Below are positions 42,441 to 51,693 of a stretch of 64,000 nucleotides of DNA, piece after piece (the first letter of the stretch is position 1; the number at the start of each line of letters is the position of its first letter). The DNA is from Nocardia bovistercoris. Its GTDB lineage: Bacteria > Actinomycetota > Actinomycetes > Mycobacteriales > Mycobacteriaceae. The notes beneath the pieces were generated by a model that saw only the letters and a program-made list of their open reading frames with translations, had not been told where the DNA came from and did not search any database. Location: positions 124,001-188,000 of the forward strand of contig NZ_JADMLG010000006.1 of the NCBI RefSeq assembly GCF_015674855.1, in the 5' to 3' direction. Made by a program: the position numbers and the translations under genes.

Positions 42441-43361
42441 TCAGTGCGGCGCGCTCGGGGCGGGATCACGGGTGAAATCCCGGATCAGCTCGGCGAGTTC
42501 GAGCGGCCGGTCGCCCTGCACCGAATGGCCCGCGCCCTCGACCGTCTCGACCCGCGCGCCCGGCAGGCGACGCAGCAGTTCGGCGCTGTCGGCGTCGTCC
42601 ACGACCGGTGAGCGCCCGCCGCGCACCAGCAGCAGCGGGACGCGCAGGGCGGTGACATCGTCCCAGTGCGGGGTCAGGTCGAGGGAACCGTCGGCGGTCG
42701 GGCGGATCCGGTCGTAGCGCCACACCCAGCGGCCGTCGGGTCGGGGGCGCGCGTTGTGCAGCACGCCGCGCCGCAGCGACCGGACCGAGCGCGTCGGATT
42801 GTGCGTGACGGTGTGTTCGAGGATGTCGTCGAAGCCGGCGAAGTCCGCGGGTCCGCCGACGAAGGCGACGATGGCCGCGGTCTTGCCGGGATGGCTGCCG
42901 ACGCCGGGGGTGACATCGACCAGGATCAGGCGGCGCACCAGGTCGGGGCGCAGGGTGGCCAGGCTGAGCGCGGTGAATCCGCCCAGTGACATGCCGACGA
43001 CCGCGGACGCGCGCGGGGCGAGCGCGTCGATCGCGGTAGCGACGGCGGCGGCCATCCGCGGCGGGGTGTAGAGATGGTCGGGCCACCAGTCCGAATGACC
43101 GTGCCCCGGCAGGTCGAGCGCGAGCAGCGGGCGGTCCAAGGCCAGCGCGACCGTGTCCCAGGTGTGCGCGTTCTGCGCGCCGCCGTGCAGCAGCACCAGT
43201 TCCGGTTCGCCGTCACCCCAGCGCAGGCCGCTCACCGCGAGTCCGGCGCCGGTGTCGACGGCGACTCGGCGCACCGGCGGCGGCCCGTGCCAGTCCAATC
43301 CGGCGTCGTCCGCGTTCTCCGGGAGCAGGGCGAATTCGTCCGGCAGATGCGTGTCCGTCAT
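42441..43361 (-). CDS. Alpha/beta-hydrolase
   Basis: A 306-residue hydrolase: LVLLHGGAQNAHTWDTVALALD (oxyanion HGG), nucleophile elbow VVGMSLGGFTAL, Asp probably in VRGGRSPVVDDADSAEL and His in EGAGHSVQGDRPLELAEL. The ATG giving MTDTHLPDEF was chosen because the residues before it are not family-like. It is divergent from the tetR gene at 43459 with an inverted repeat between, so it is the likely regulated enzyme. Ester, lactone or haloalkane substrates are all possible. Confidence 0.9.
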   Translation of the reverse strand: MTDTHLPDEFALLPENADDAGLDWHGPPPVRRVAVDTGAGLAVSGLRWGDGEPELVLLHGGAQNAHTWDTVALALDRPLLALDLPGHGHSDWWPDHLYTPPRMAAAVATAIDALAPRASAVVGMSLGGFTALSLATLRPDLVRRLILVDVTPGVGSHPGKTAAIVAFVGGPADFAGFDDILEHTVTHNPTRSVRSLRRGVLHNARPRPDGRWVWRYDRIRPTADGSLDLTPHWDDVTALRVPLLLVRGGRSPVVDDADSAELLRRLPGARVETVEGAGHSVQGDRPLELAELIRDFTRDPAPSAPH

Positions 43362-43407
43362 GTCGATCAGTATGCGCGGAGAGAGCCTTGTCACAGCAGG
43401 CGAACTG

Positions 43408-43429
43408 ACCTACTGTGTGTTCACTAGGT
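43408..43429. promoter_or_regulatory. Operator candidate between hydrolase and tetR genes
   Basis: ACCTACTG (43408-43415) and CACTAGGT (43422-43429) form an inverted repeat with one mismatch per arm around 6 bases, centred about 57 bases from the hydrolase start and 40 from the tetR start. Confidence 0.5.
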
Positions 43430-43458
43430 TTTGGTCGGTCGGCGATCGAGGTGGTGTG

Positions 43459-44064
43459 GTGACGGTTCCGCGTCCGTATGCGTCATTGTTGGCCAAGGGT
43501 GAGGACCGTCGGCAACTGATCATCACCGTCGCGCAGCGACTGCTCACCTCGAACGGCTGGCGGTCGACCAGTCTGGCGGCGATCGCGCGCGAAGCCGGAG
43601 TGTCTCCGGCGGGTTTGCTGCACCATTTCGCGTCGAAGGAAGCGCTGTTGCACGCGGTGCTCGATGCCCGCGACGCCGACGACGCGGTGAACGCCGATCT
43701 GACCGGCGACCTGATCGCGGAGATCGGCAAGGTGGCGGATCGGATCGGGCGCGCGCCGGAACTGGTCGGCACGTTCGTCGTGATGCTCGTGGAGAATTTG
43801 CAGCCCGACGCGCCGCTGCACGACCGGTTGCTCGACCGGTGGCGGATCGCGGTGGGAATCGTGGCGGACATGTTGCGCCAAGGACAGCAGGACGGCCGCT
43901 ACCGCGCGGACTTCGACGCCGAAGTGCGCGCGGTGGAAATCGTGGCGTTCATCAACGGAATGGAGATCTCATGGCTACTCGATCACTCGATTCCATTGGC
44001 GGAGGTGTTCGCGGAGTACGCGAAAGCGTTGGAGCGGGACCTGAACCGAGGGACGGCGCGGTGA
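43459..44064 (+). CDS. TetR-family transcriptional regulator
   Basis: A 201-residue TetR protein: QLIITVAQRLLTSNGWRSTSLAAIAREAGVSPAGLLHHFASKEALLHAVLDARD. The C-terminal part with ISWLLDHSIPLAEVFAEYAKALERDL is typical of the group controlling hydrolases and lipid genes. Three closely spaced GTG codons exist; 43459 has the best spacing to GAGGTGG. Its stop overlaps the start of the next gene (GTGA), so it is co-translated with the unknown protein. Confidence 0.88.
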   Translation: MTVPRPYASLLAKGEDRRQLIITVAQRLLTSNGWRSTSLAAIAREAGVSPAGLLHHFASKEALLHAVLDARDADDAVNADLTGDLIAEIGKVADRIGRAPELVGTFVVMLVENLQPDAPLHDRLLDRWRIAVGIVADMLRQGQQDGRYRADFDAEVRAVEIVAFINGMEISWLLDHSIPLAEVFAEYAKALERDLNRGTAR

Positions 44065-44570
44065 GGTACCGCCTCGACGTGGTCGCGCACGAGGTCGCCG
44101 ATGTCGTGGAGTCCGCGGGCGGGTGGATCTTCGACCGCGCGGTCGCAGGCTGGGAGGTGACGGTCCTGGTACCCGGCGTCGGGACCGACTGTCGGGCGTT
44201 ACGGATTCTCGGTGCGCAGGTGGTGGATCTGGAATCGGTGATGGCCGCGCGGGGTCAGGGCCGCCGCCCCGACACCGTCGCCATTTCGGCCGCGGTGTGC
44301 GACAAGGACGCCAGGGCCAACCGCGGCCTGCTCAAGGCGCTGCACGACGGCGGTGTGGAGGTGGTGGTCTGGGGTGACAGCTGGATCTCCCCGCCGCAGC
44401 ACCGGGTCGAACCCGTCGCGCACCACTTGAGCGTGGCCGCACAGGCTTTCAAGGTTCAGGCGCTCACGGCCATCTCCGCGGCGCCGTCGCCGAGCGCCCC
44501 GATCGAGGTGTTCCGCACCGGCCAGTCGCTGTTCCCGCCGATGGGCGCGGATCTCGTTCCCGCCGGCTGA
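44061..44570 (+). CDS. Protein of unknown function coupled to tetR
   Basis: A 169-residue soluble protein I do not recognise. GWIFDRAVAGWEVTVLVPGVGTDCRALRILGAQVVDLESVM and DTVAISAAVCDKDARANRGLLKALHDGGVEVVVWGDSW suggest an alternating beta/alpha fold, with a nucleotide- or effector-binding look, but no motif is decisive. The overlap with tetR (GTGA) indicates a joint role, perhaps as a modulator of the regulator. It precedes the molybdoenzyme gene by 85 bases. Confidence 0.7.
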   Translation: MRYRLDVVAHEVADVVESAGGWIFDRAVAGWEVTVLVPGVGTDCRALRILGAQVVDLESVMAARGQGRRPDTVAISAAVCDKDARANRGLLKALHDGGVEVVVWGDSWISPPQHRVEPVAHHLSVAAQAFKVQALTAISAAPSPSAPIEVFRTGQSLFPPMGADLVPAG

Positions 44571-44655
44571 GTTTCCCCTCGGCCGAGTTGCCCGCGGAGT
44601 CCTTTCCGCGGCGGCCGCCGCGAAGCGAGCCGGAAGAGTAGGGAGGCAGTCCGCG

Positions 44656-46869
44656 ATGACCGAGTCGTTCGCCGAACCGGCACGGGTGGCATACACCTTC
44701 TGCCGATACTGCCCGGCCGCGTGCGGGCTGAAGGTGACCGTGCAGGGCAACCGGGTCACCAAAATCGTTCCCGACAAACGCAATCCGCACAGTTGGCGGG
44801 ATTTCTGCGGCAAGGGCCGCACCGCCAACCGCCTCGTCGAACACCCGCGCCGCATCACCGCGCCCATGCGGCGGGTCGGCGACCGCTACGTGGAAGCGAG
44901 CTGGGACGAGGCCATCGCCGATATCGCGGCGCGGATGAACGCCGCCATCGCCCGCGGCGGCCCCGACGCCGTCGGCGTCTACTACGGCAATCCGGCCGGA
45001 TTCTCCTCCTCGAACCTGGTTTTCATGAACGGCTGGCTCGACGGCATCGGCACCAACAACCGGTACGCGGTCGGTTCGGTGGACCAGAACTCGGTGCACG
45101 TGGTCGCCGAGGCGATGTACGGGTCGACGCTGATGGTGCTGACCTCCGATATCGACCGGTGCGACTACTTCCTGCTCGTCGGCGCCAATCCCGCGGTGAG
45201 CGCCTGGAATTGGCTGGAATCGGCGCCGGGCGGCTGGGGTCGGGCGCAGCGGCGGCGCCGCGACGGCGCCACCGTCGTCGTGGTCGACCCGGTGCGCACG
45301 GTCAGCGCCGACGACGCCGACATCCACCTCGCGGTGCGGCCGGGACAGGACTGGGCGCTGCTGCTCGCGATGGTCGCGATCATTCTCGACGAGGGACTCG
45401 ACGACCGCTCCGCGCACGCCGACCTGGTCACCGGATTCCCGCAGCTGCGCGAACTCGTCGCCGAAGCCGACCTCGCCGATCTCGCCGCCCGCTGCGACAT
45501 CCCGCTCGACCGGATCCGCGAGGTGGCGCGCGGATTCGCCGCCGCGCCGCGCGCCATGGTGGTGACCCGCACCGGGCTGTCCCTGCACGCCGCGGGCACG
45601 ATCGCCGAATGGCTCGGCCACGTGCTCAACGTGATCACCGGTCGGATCGACCAGCCGGGCGGCCGCCGGTTCGAACCCGGATACATCGACACGCTGCGCT
45701 TGGCCGACCTCGCGGGCGGCGCACCGCATCTCAGCAGGGTCGCCGGTCGCGGCATGGTCGCGGGCGCGCACGCGCTGGCCGAACTGCCCGCTGAGATCAC
45801 CACTCCCGGTCGAGGCCAGATCCGCGCGATGCTGATCAACAGCGGCAACCCGGTGGTGTCCGGTCCCGACGGCGCGGCGCTCGACGCGGCGCTGGCCGAA
45901 CTCGACCTGCTGGTGGTCGTCGATTTCGTGCAGCGCGAAAGTCACCGGCACGCGCACTGGCTGCTGCCCGCCGTGCACTGGCTCGAACGCGACGACCTGC
46001 TCGCCCTGACCAGCGGCCTGCACGACCAGCCCTACGTGCAGTTCGGCGCGCAGGTGGTTCGCCCGCCCGAGCAGGCCCGCGAGGAGTGGCGGATCTTCCT
46101 CGATCTCGCCCTCGCGATGCGGGCTCCGCTGTTCGGAGCGCGCGGCGTCAACACCTTCATGCGCGCCACCCGCGCGGCGGCCCGACTGCTGCGCAAACCG
46201 GGAATCGCCTTCGGCCCGCACTGGATTCACCGCCTGATGATCGCCACCTCGCGCAAATACGACGGCAAGCGCGTAACCTGGCGAAAGGTCACCGAGAATC
46301 CGCACGGCCTGATCCTCGGCCCGCGCGAATACGGACACTTCCGCGCCGCGCTGCGCACCCCGGACAAGCGAATCGCCCTCGCCCCACCGCAATTCCTCGC
46401 CCGCACCCGCGAACTACTCGCGCGACGCCCGAGTGCGCCGTCGCCCGAATTCCCGTTCCTGCTCGGCAATCAGCGCAGACGGCACTCCATGAACTCCTGG
46501 CTCAACGAGCTACCCGGACTGCACAATTCCGGCAAGTCCAACGACATAGCCATCCACCCCGACGACGCCGCCGCACTCGGCATCGCCACGGGCGACACCG
46601 TACGCGTCTACTCCCCCACCGCCTCGATCGAACTGCGCGCCCGACTCGACGACCGCCCGCGCCGCGGCGTCGTCATCATCGATCACGGCTGGGGCTCACG
46701 GATATTCGACCCGCACGGACAGCAACCCCCGCTGTCCTACGGCGCCAACCGCAACCTGCTGGTCGACGCCACCGACCTCGACCCGCTCTCCCAGACCTCG
46801 GCGCTCAACGCGGTCCACGTGAACGTCGAACCGCTGCCGAGTCGAGCACCGACCGTCGGCACGCGCTAG
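44656..46869 (+). CDS. Molybdopterin-dependent oxidoreductase with [4Fe-4S] cluster
   Basis: A 737-residue DMSO-reductase-family enzyme. The N-terminal cluster motif is CRYCPAACG followed by FCGKG (C-x2-C-x3-C-x27-C). The middle carries DYFLLVGANPAVSAW and VVVDPVRTVSADDADIHLAVRPGQDWALLLAM, and the C-terminal molybdopterin domain has HSMNSWLNELP and ALGIATGDTVRVYSP. It resembles the biotin-sulfoxide/nitrate-reductase-like cytosolic group; no Tat signal is present. The ligand at the Mo position is not certain (N-Q-N-S-V-H region 133-139). No electron-transfer partner is encoded next to it. Confidence 0.9.
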   Translation: MTESFAEPARVAYTFCRYCPAACGLKVTVQGNRVTKIVPDKRNPHSWRDFCGKGRTANRLVEHPRRITAPMRRVGDRYVEASWDEAIADIAARMNAAIARGGPDAVGVYYGNPAGFSSSNLVFMNGWLDGIGTNNRYAVGSVDQNSVHVVAEAMYGSTLMVLTSDIDRCDYFLLVGANPAVSAWNWLESAPGGWGRAQRRRRDGATVVVVDPVRTVSADDADIHLAVRPGQDWALLLAMVAIILDEGLDDRSAHADLVTGFPQLRELVAEADLADLAARCDIPLDRIREVARGFAAAPRAMVVTRTGLSLHAAGTIAEWLGHVLNVITGRIDQPGGRRFEPGYIDTLRLADLAGGAPHLSRVAGRGMVAGAHALAELPAEITTPGRGQIRAMLINSGNPVVSGPDGAALDAALAELDLLVVVDFVQRESHRHAHWLLPAVHWLERDDLLALTSGLHDQPYVQFGAQVVRPPEQAREEWRIFLDLALAMRAPLFGARGVNTFMRATRAAARLLRKPGIAFGPHWIHRLMIATSRKYDGKRVTWRKVTENPHGLILGPREYGHFRAALRTPDKRIALAPPQFLARTRELLARRPSAPSPEFPFLLGNQRRRHSMNSWLNELPGLHNSGKSNDIAIHPDDAAALGIATGDTVRVYSPTASIELRARLDDRPRRGVVIIDHGWGSRIFDPHGQQPPLSYGANRNLLVDATDLDPLSQTSALNAVHVNVEPLPSRAPTVGTR

Positions 46870-46875
46870 TCGGGA

Positions 46876-48381
46876 TCAGCGGCAGCCCGCGCCCTTGCAG
46901 GCGACGAGTTCGTTCAGGCGGCGGTCGAGTTCGTCCACCACGTCGGCGTGCGCGGCGCGGCCTTCGGGGGTCTTGATCAGGTTGGTCAGCTGGTAGGGGT
47001 CGGTGCGCAGGTCGTAGAGTTCGTATTCGCGCTCGGCCGAGGGGCGTTCGCGTTCGTACCAGCGGACGTACAGGTGGTCGCGGGTGCGGACGCCGCTCCA
47101 TGACGGTACGTCGAGTGCGTACATGATCGGAGTGTCGGTGCCGGGTACCTGTTCCTGCGCGATGCCGTCGCGGCCGCTCATGCCCGCGCCGCCGTATTCC
47201 GCGACGAAATCGGTTCGCCACGAGGCGGTGTCGCCGCGCAGCACCGGCGCCAGCGACATGCCGTCGACGCGCGCCGGGATCGGTAGGCCCGCCCAGTCCA
47301 GGATGGTCGGCATGAAGTCGATCGACAGCGCCATCGCGTCGGTGCGGCCGCGGGCGATGCCCGGCCCCGCGACGGCGAGCGGCACGCGCATGGATTCCTC
47401 GTAGGGCGCCATCTTCTGGGTAAGGCGGTGCGCGCCGAGGTTGTAGCCGTTGTCGGAGGTGAAGATCAGGTAGGTGTTGTCGAGTTCGCCGGTGCGGGAG
47501 AGGGTTTCGACGATGCTCGCGACCATCTCGTCCAGCGATCTCAGCGCGCCGAGTCGCAGCGTGTAGTCGGGGTCGTTGGTCACGTCGATGGTGGCCGAGC
47601 GGACGCCCGCGGTGTCGATGAGCCAGCTCGGTTTGTCGGAGACGTCGGGTTCCTGGTAGTTCGGCGAGCGCGGTGCGGCGGTGGGCCGGGTCTCGGGTAC
47701 GTGCCGCGGCGCGGGCGGGATCGGGAAATGCGGTGCGGTGGAGGCCGCGTACCAGAAGAACGGCCGTCCCGATGCCGCGGCGTCGGCGATGAAGCGCTCG
47801 GATTTGCGCGCCACCACGTCGGTCTCGTAATCCTGCGGCGCCACACCGTATTTGACCAGCGTGCCGTTCTCGTTGAGCGTGTAGTTGTAGCCGGAGTAGA
47901 GGAAGTTGTCGACGCCCGCGTGCCATTCGTCCCAGCCGGGCGGGATGTGGCCGGGATCGTGTTCGAGACCGTTGAGGTATTTGCCCGCCATCCCGGTCCG
48001 GTAGCCCGCGTCGTGCAACGCCACCGCGATCGTGTCGGCTTCGTTGCCGTTGCGGACGAAGGATTCGAACCCGCCCACCTCGCCCGAGTTGGTGAGCACC
48101 CCGGTGTTGTGACCGTATTCGCCGGTCAGGATCGCCGAGCGAGCCGCGCAGCAGATCGGCAGCGGCGCGAACCCGTCGGTGAACTCCATGCCGCGATCGC
48201 GGATGAGCCGCGCGGTGTGCGGCATCGCCGCCCACACCGGAGTGGTGGCGGCATCGAGGTCGTCGGCGAGGATCACGACCACATTGGGGCGGTGATCGTC
48301 CTGGGCCGACACGGTGGGAACCGCGACGCAGGCCGCTACCGCGAGGACCACGACCGAGGCTCGGCACAACACGGCGAACAT
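46876..48381 (-). CDS. Secreted sulfatase (GlcNAc-6-sulfatase-like)
   Basis: A 501-residue exported arylsulfatase-superfamily protein. Residues 1-26 form a signal peptide (VVVLAVAACVAVPTVSA). RPNVVVILADDLD (31-43) supplies metal ligands. The formylglycine site reads C77-C78-A79-A80-R81, where the canonical motif is CxPxR: the Pro is an Ala. The following SAILTGEYGHNTGVL and FVAEYGGAGM fit GNS-type sulfatases. The ATG at 48381 begins the signal peptide. It converges with the molybdoenzyme gene 6 bases away. If the Cys is not converted, the enzyme could be a phosphatase-like or inactive relative. Confidence 0.88.
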   Translation of the reverse strand: MFAVLCRASVVVLAVAACVAVPTVSAQDDHRPNVVVILADDLDAATTPVWAAMPHTARLIRDRGMEFTDGFAPLPICCAARSAILTGEYGHNTGVLTNSGEVGGFESFVRNGNEADTIAVALHDAGYRTGMAGKYLNGLEHDPGHIPPGWDEWHAGVDNFLYSGYNYTLNENGTLVKYGVAPQDYETDVVARKSERFIADAAASGRPFFWYAASTAPHFPIPPAPRHVPETRPTAAPRSPNYQEPDVSDKPSWLIDTAGVRSATIDVTNDPDYTLRLGALRSLDEMVASIVETLSRTGELDNTYLIFTSDNGYNLGAHRLTQKMAPYEESMRVPLAVAGPGIARGRTDAMALSIDFMPTILDWAGLPIPARVDGMSLAPVLRGDTASWRTDFVAEYGGAGMSGRDGIAQEQVPGTDTPIMYALDVPSWSGVRTRDHLYVRWYERERPSAEREYELYDLRTDPYQLTNLIKTPEGRAAHADVVDELDRRLNELVACKGAGCR

Positions 48382-48769
48382 ATCGACTCCTCGATATCGA
48401 CGGTCCGGCACGGCGGTGTGCGCGGAGGCGGGCTCGACCCGCACCGCGCATCCTAGAGCCGGGTCGCGCCCGGCGGCCTGAACGGCGCGCCGGGCGCCTG
48501 GCCTGCGATGATTCGGAACCGAGGCGGCGATATCACGACACCATCCACTGCTTGCGCGGCGGCGCCGCTGTCCGGGGCCCGGTGTTCGCCGGGCGCGCGC
48601 CCGGGCGACGAACCGCAGGAGCGCGCGTAGCGCCCGGCCGCCGGTCGGCGCCACACGCTCAGTGGCGATCCGACATGTCGGGATCGTGCCGTGGCGCCGA
48701 AGACATGGGGTGACTCCAGGCCGGTTCGGACCGGCGGGCCACGCGGAGACGGAGCGCCGACCCGGCGGT
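48382..48769. other. Gene-free interval
   Basis: About 390 bases between the sulfatase start and the end of the MHYT gene, both minus strand. It must contain the sulfatase promoter; no convincing frame, repeat or regulator site was recognised. Confidence 0.3.
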
Positions 48770-49786
48770 TCAGCTGATTCTGCGGGTCTGCGCTTCGGCG
48801 TTACGCAGTCGCAACCGTTGCTGCGCCAGTCTGCGCGGACGCGGCGTCGGCGGTGTGGACTCGGTGGCGGCAGCGTCCCGTTCGGCGGGGGTCCGCTCGG
48901 AACGGGTCGGCCAGTACTGATTGGCGTTCGGGTCGGCGGTCGGGCGCGACTCCTCGCGCTTGTCCTCCCACCACGGGTTGAGTTCCAACTGCGCCGCGCG
49001 ACTGCTCGCGCGCAGCGAAACGCCCGATCTGTCGGTGCCGGCGGCCCGTGCGCGTTCCCGCGTGTTCGCGCGGTCGCTCGAGGTCAGCCCGACGCTGATG
49101 AGCAGCAGCATGGTGATGATGCTGATGCCCGCGATCAGCGGTCCGAGCAGTTGCAGCGCGTCCGCGCCGGGCGGGGTGCCGTGATGGCCGCTGTGTTCGG
49201 CGTGCATGGATGCCATCCCGGTGTAGTGCATTCCGGAGACGGCGACGCCCATGAGCAGCGCGGCGCCGATGGTGGCGAACGCCCCCGCGACGTGCAGCGT
49301 GAACCACAGCGCCGCGGTTGCCGCGACCACGGCGATCGCGATGGACAGTGTCACCAGGCCCGCGTCGTAGCTGATATTCGCGTCGGATTTCATCGCGTAC
49401 ATGCCCGTGTAGTGCATGCTCGCGACGCCGAGTCCGGTCACGGCGCCGCCTGCGAGCAGCGCGGGCAGGCGGGGTTCGGGCCGGACGACGAGCAGCAGGC
49501 CGATCCAGACCACGCCGACCGCGGTGACGGCGCTGAGCAATGTCAGCGGCACGTTGTAGCGGATCTGCGCGCCTTGGATCGAGAATCCGAGCATCGCGAT
49601 GAAATGCATGACCCAGATTCCGCTGCCGCCGATCGCGAGGGCCGACAATGCCAGCCAACCGAGACGTCCGTTGCCTTGTCTCGCGCGTTCGGCGCATTGC
49701 AATCCGAGTAGGCAGCCGATGAACGACATCACATAGGACAGCAGGGGCGTGAACCACCCGTGACTGAAGTGGTAAATCTCTAGCAC
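48770..49786 (-). CDS. MHYT-domain membrane sensor
   Basis: A 338-residue membrane protein. Seven helices occupy residues 8-235, with MHFI (60-63), MHYT (124-127) and MHYT (186-189) motifs at the outer ends of helices, thought to bind copper and sense oxygen, CO or NO. The tail from about 240 is cytosolic, charged, and carries no GGDEF/EAL or kinase domain, so the output is unknown. The GTG start is preceded by an AT-rich region containing TTGACGAGTGTCAA. Alone in its operon. Confidence 0.9.
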   Translation of the reverse strand: MLEIYHFSHGWFTPLLSYVMSFIGCLLGLQCAERARQGNGRLGWLALSALAIGGSGIWVMHFIAMLGFSIQGAQIRYNVPLTLLSAVTAVGVVWIGLLLVVRPEPRLPALLAGGAVTGLGVASMHYTGMYAMKSDANISYDAGLVTLSIAIAVVAATAALWFTLHVAGAFATIGAALLMGVAVSGMHYTGMASMHAEHSGHHGTPPGADALQLLGPLIAGISIITMLLLISVGLTSSDRANTRERARAAGTDRSGVSLRASSRAAQLELNPWWEDKREESRPTADPNANQYWPTRSERTPAERDAAATESTPPTPRPRRLAQQRLRLRNAEAQTRRIS

Positions 49787-50340
49787 AGCACCAAACCCCC
49801 ACTGTCAGCAGTGGACACGCTCTGAACGAAAACTGATGGTCGAACCGACTTTACGACAATTGACGAGTGTCAAACTAGGCGAAATATATGATTTGCGCCA
49901 CTCTTTGTTTAGAATTCGGACACACTGTTCGATAGCTATTCGCTGTTGCAGCAATAAGTTAGCTATCTATTTCGGCCCTTGTGGCATTCGAGTTCGACCG
50001 TGCTCTCACTTCCTCCAGCGATCGAATTCGGCGACTGTTCGACTCGATGGAAATCGAGAAGCATTGCCGCCCAGCGCCGATCGGACGGCCGACACACCGA
50101 GGGCCCGCGCTCCGGTGACACTCGCGGGGCGAGATGTATTCGGCCGGACTCGGCGTGGCGTCCCGGCGACACGCGGACGCCGCGCCTACCATGAGCACGC
50201 TGTGTGACGTGGCGGCGCCACACAGTTCCCGGGGAAGCGCCCCGCCCGGCGGCACCGCATGCCGGGCGGGGCGTACTTCGCTCACTTCGGCCGACGAACC
50301 TGTGGCGACCAACCTGTTGCGCCGACGGACGCACTCATCG
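49787..50340. other. Regulatory interval between MHYT and SRPBCC-like genes
   Basis: No gene is supported. 49850-49980 is AT-rich and holds TTGACGAGTGTCAA (49860-49873), one base off the perfect TTGACG-NN-CGTCAA operator at 33603. Further right, CGCCCCGCCCGGC (50238-50250) pairs perfectly with GCCGGGCGGGGCG (50261-50273), a 13-bp stem with a 10-base loop placed 67 bases before the downstream ATG; it is terminator-like although no gene ends there. Confidence 0.5.
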
Positions 50341-50832
50341 ATGATCGAACGGGTGACCAAGGTTACCCTTACCACCGAGCTGCCGATCGGCGCGGAGGTC
50401 GCGTGCGCGCTGGCCCGCACGCCGGAACTGTTCCTTCACCTGGTCGCCCCGATCCTCACGGCGCCCCACCTGCGATTCCCACAGCCGGTCGTACCGGGCG
50501 TCGAGGCCTCGGCGCGACTGTGGTGGTTCGGCGCGCTGCCCACTTGGCGCCACCACCTGCGACTCGTGCGCCTCGAACCGCACAGCATCTACACCAACGA
50601 GTGGGGCGGACCGGTGCGCACCTGGAACCACCTGCTGACCTTCGAACCCATCGGCGAGTCCCGCTGCCGCTACACCGACGAGATCGAACTCGGGGACGGA
50701 CCGCGCGGGATCCCGGTCGCCCTGTTCGCGCGGCTCATGTTCCGGCACCGGCACCGTCGCTGGCGAAAGCTGGCCACCTTGCTCGCCAACAGCGGACTCG
50801 ACCTGCGCCCCTCCCCTACCGACCGCCCCTGA
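50341..50832 (+). CDS. SRPBCC/START-like small protein
   Basis: A 163-residue protein with the shape of a polyketide-cyclase/SRPBCC ligand-binding fold: VTLTTELPIGAEVACALARTPELFLHLVAPIL, then alternating strands ending with WNHLLTFEPIGESRCRYTDEIELG and a final long basic helix MFRHRHRRWRKLATLLANSG. No catalytic motif is visible. The ATG at 50341 has no clear ribosome site; GTG at 50353 is an alternative. The upstream hairpin (50238-50273) may attenuate its transcription. Confidence 0.65.
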   Translation: MIERVTKVTLTTELPIGAEVACALARTPELFLHLVAPILTAPHLRFPQPVVPGVEASARLWWFGALPTWRHHLRLVRLEPHSIYTNEWGGPVRTWNHLLTFEPIGESRCRYTDEIELGDGPRGIPVALFARLMFRHRHRRWRKLATLLANSGLDLRPSPTDRP

Positions 50833-50943
50833 GCGCGCACGCCGTTCAGCCGGATTCGCCGTACATACGAATGGCCGCCCACCGGGATCTGTTACCCGTG
50901 CCGCGTCGAACGCACAGTTCCGGGACCGGTGACGACGCTCCGC

Positions 50944-51621
50944 TCAGTCGACACGGACGGCACGGTAGAAGGTGATCCGTCCGAGGATGCGGTGCGGACG
51001 GAAAGCGGTTTCCGCGCAGTCGAATCCGGCCGCGCGCAGAATGTTCGGAATACGGTCGCCGAGGTTTCCCTCGAGGTGGCGGCCGCGCAGTTGGATCCGC
51101 GCGCCGATTCCGTCGTCGGGAGTCATCCGGCCGCCGATATCGGCGAGGTGCAGGCTGCCGCCGGGACGGAGCACGCGCCGGACCTCTTGCGCCACAGCGG
51201 CCTTCACCTCGGCGTCCAGGTGGTGGAACATCATCGAGGACAGCACCCGGTCGAAGGTCGCGTCGGCGTAGGGCAGGTCCTGTCCGTAGCCGCGTTCGAA
51301 TCGTATCCCGCTCGCGCCGTGCACCTTTCGCTGGGCACGGGCCAGCGCCTTCGGATCGGGATCGGAGCCGACGACCTCGGCGGACGGCCGGGCGCGCGCT
51401 GCGGCGATGGCCAGTTCACCGGTACCGCAGCCGATTTCGAGTACGCGGTGGTCGGCGGCGATATCGGCCTGGTCGAGCAGGGCGGCGTGCACGCCGGGCG
51501 TGCCGAGCAGGCGGGTGATCAGATCGTAGGCGGGCAGCAGCGCGTCACGCCCGGCGGCGGGCAGGTAGTCGTGGCGGTTGCCGAGCGAGTGGGTCACGGA
51601 GTCTGTCGTCTTTTCGGTCAT
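50944..51621 (-). CDS. Class I SAM-dependent methyltransferase
   Basis: A 225-residue methyltransferase with motif I VLEIGCGTGELAIAAARARP (about 63-82), VGSDPDPKALARAQRK and the post-motif LPYADATFDRVLSSMMFHHL (UbiE-like). The C-terminal RPHRILGRITFYRAVRVD is unusual for UbiE and speaks for a small secondary-metabolite or drug-type substrate. It is divergent from the AraC gene, which probably regulates it. Confidence 0.88.
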   Translation of the reverse strand: MTEKTTDSVTHSLGNRHDYLPAAGRDALLPAYDLITRLLGTPGVHAALLDQADIAADHRVLEIGCGTGELAIAAARARPSAEVVGSDPDPKALARAQRKVHGASGIRFERGYGQDLPYADATFDRVLSSMMFHHLDAEVKAAVAQEVRRVLRPGGSLHLADIGGRMTPDDGIGARIQLRGRHLEGNLGDRIPNILRAAGFDCAETAFRPHRILGRITFYRAVRVD

Positions 51622-51693
51622 GACCCCATGGTGGGCGTTCCGCCCGCCGGAAAGTGGGCTGATATTCGGGAGAACTTGGACTATCTTCGGTAC

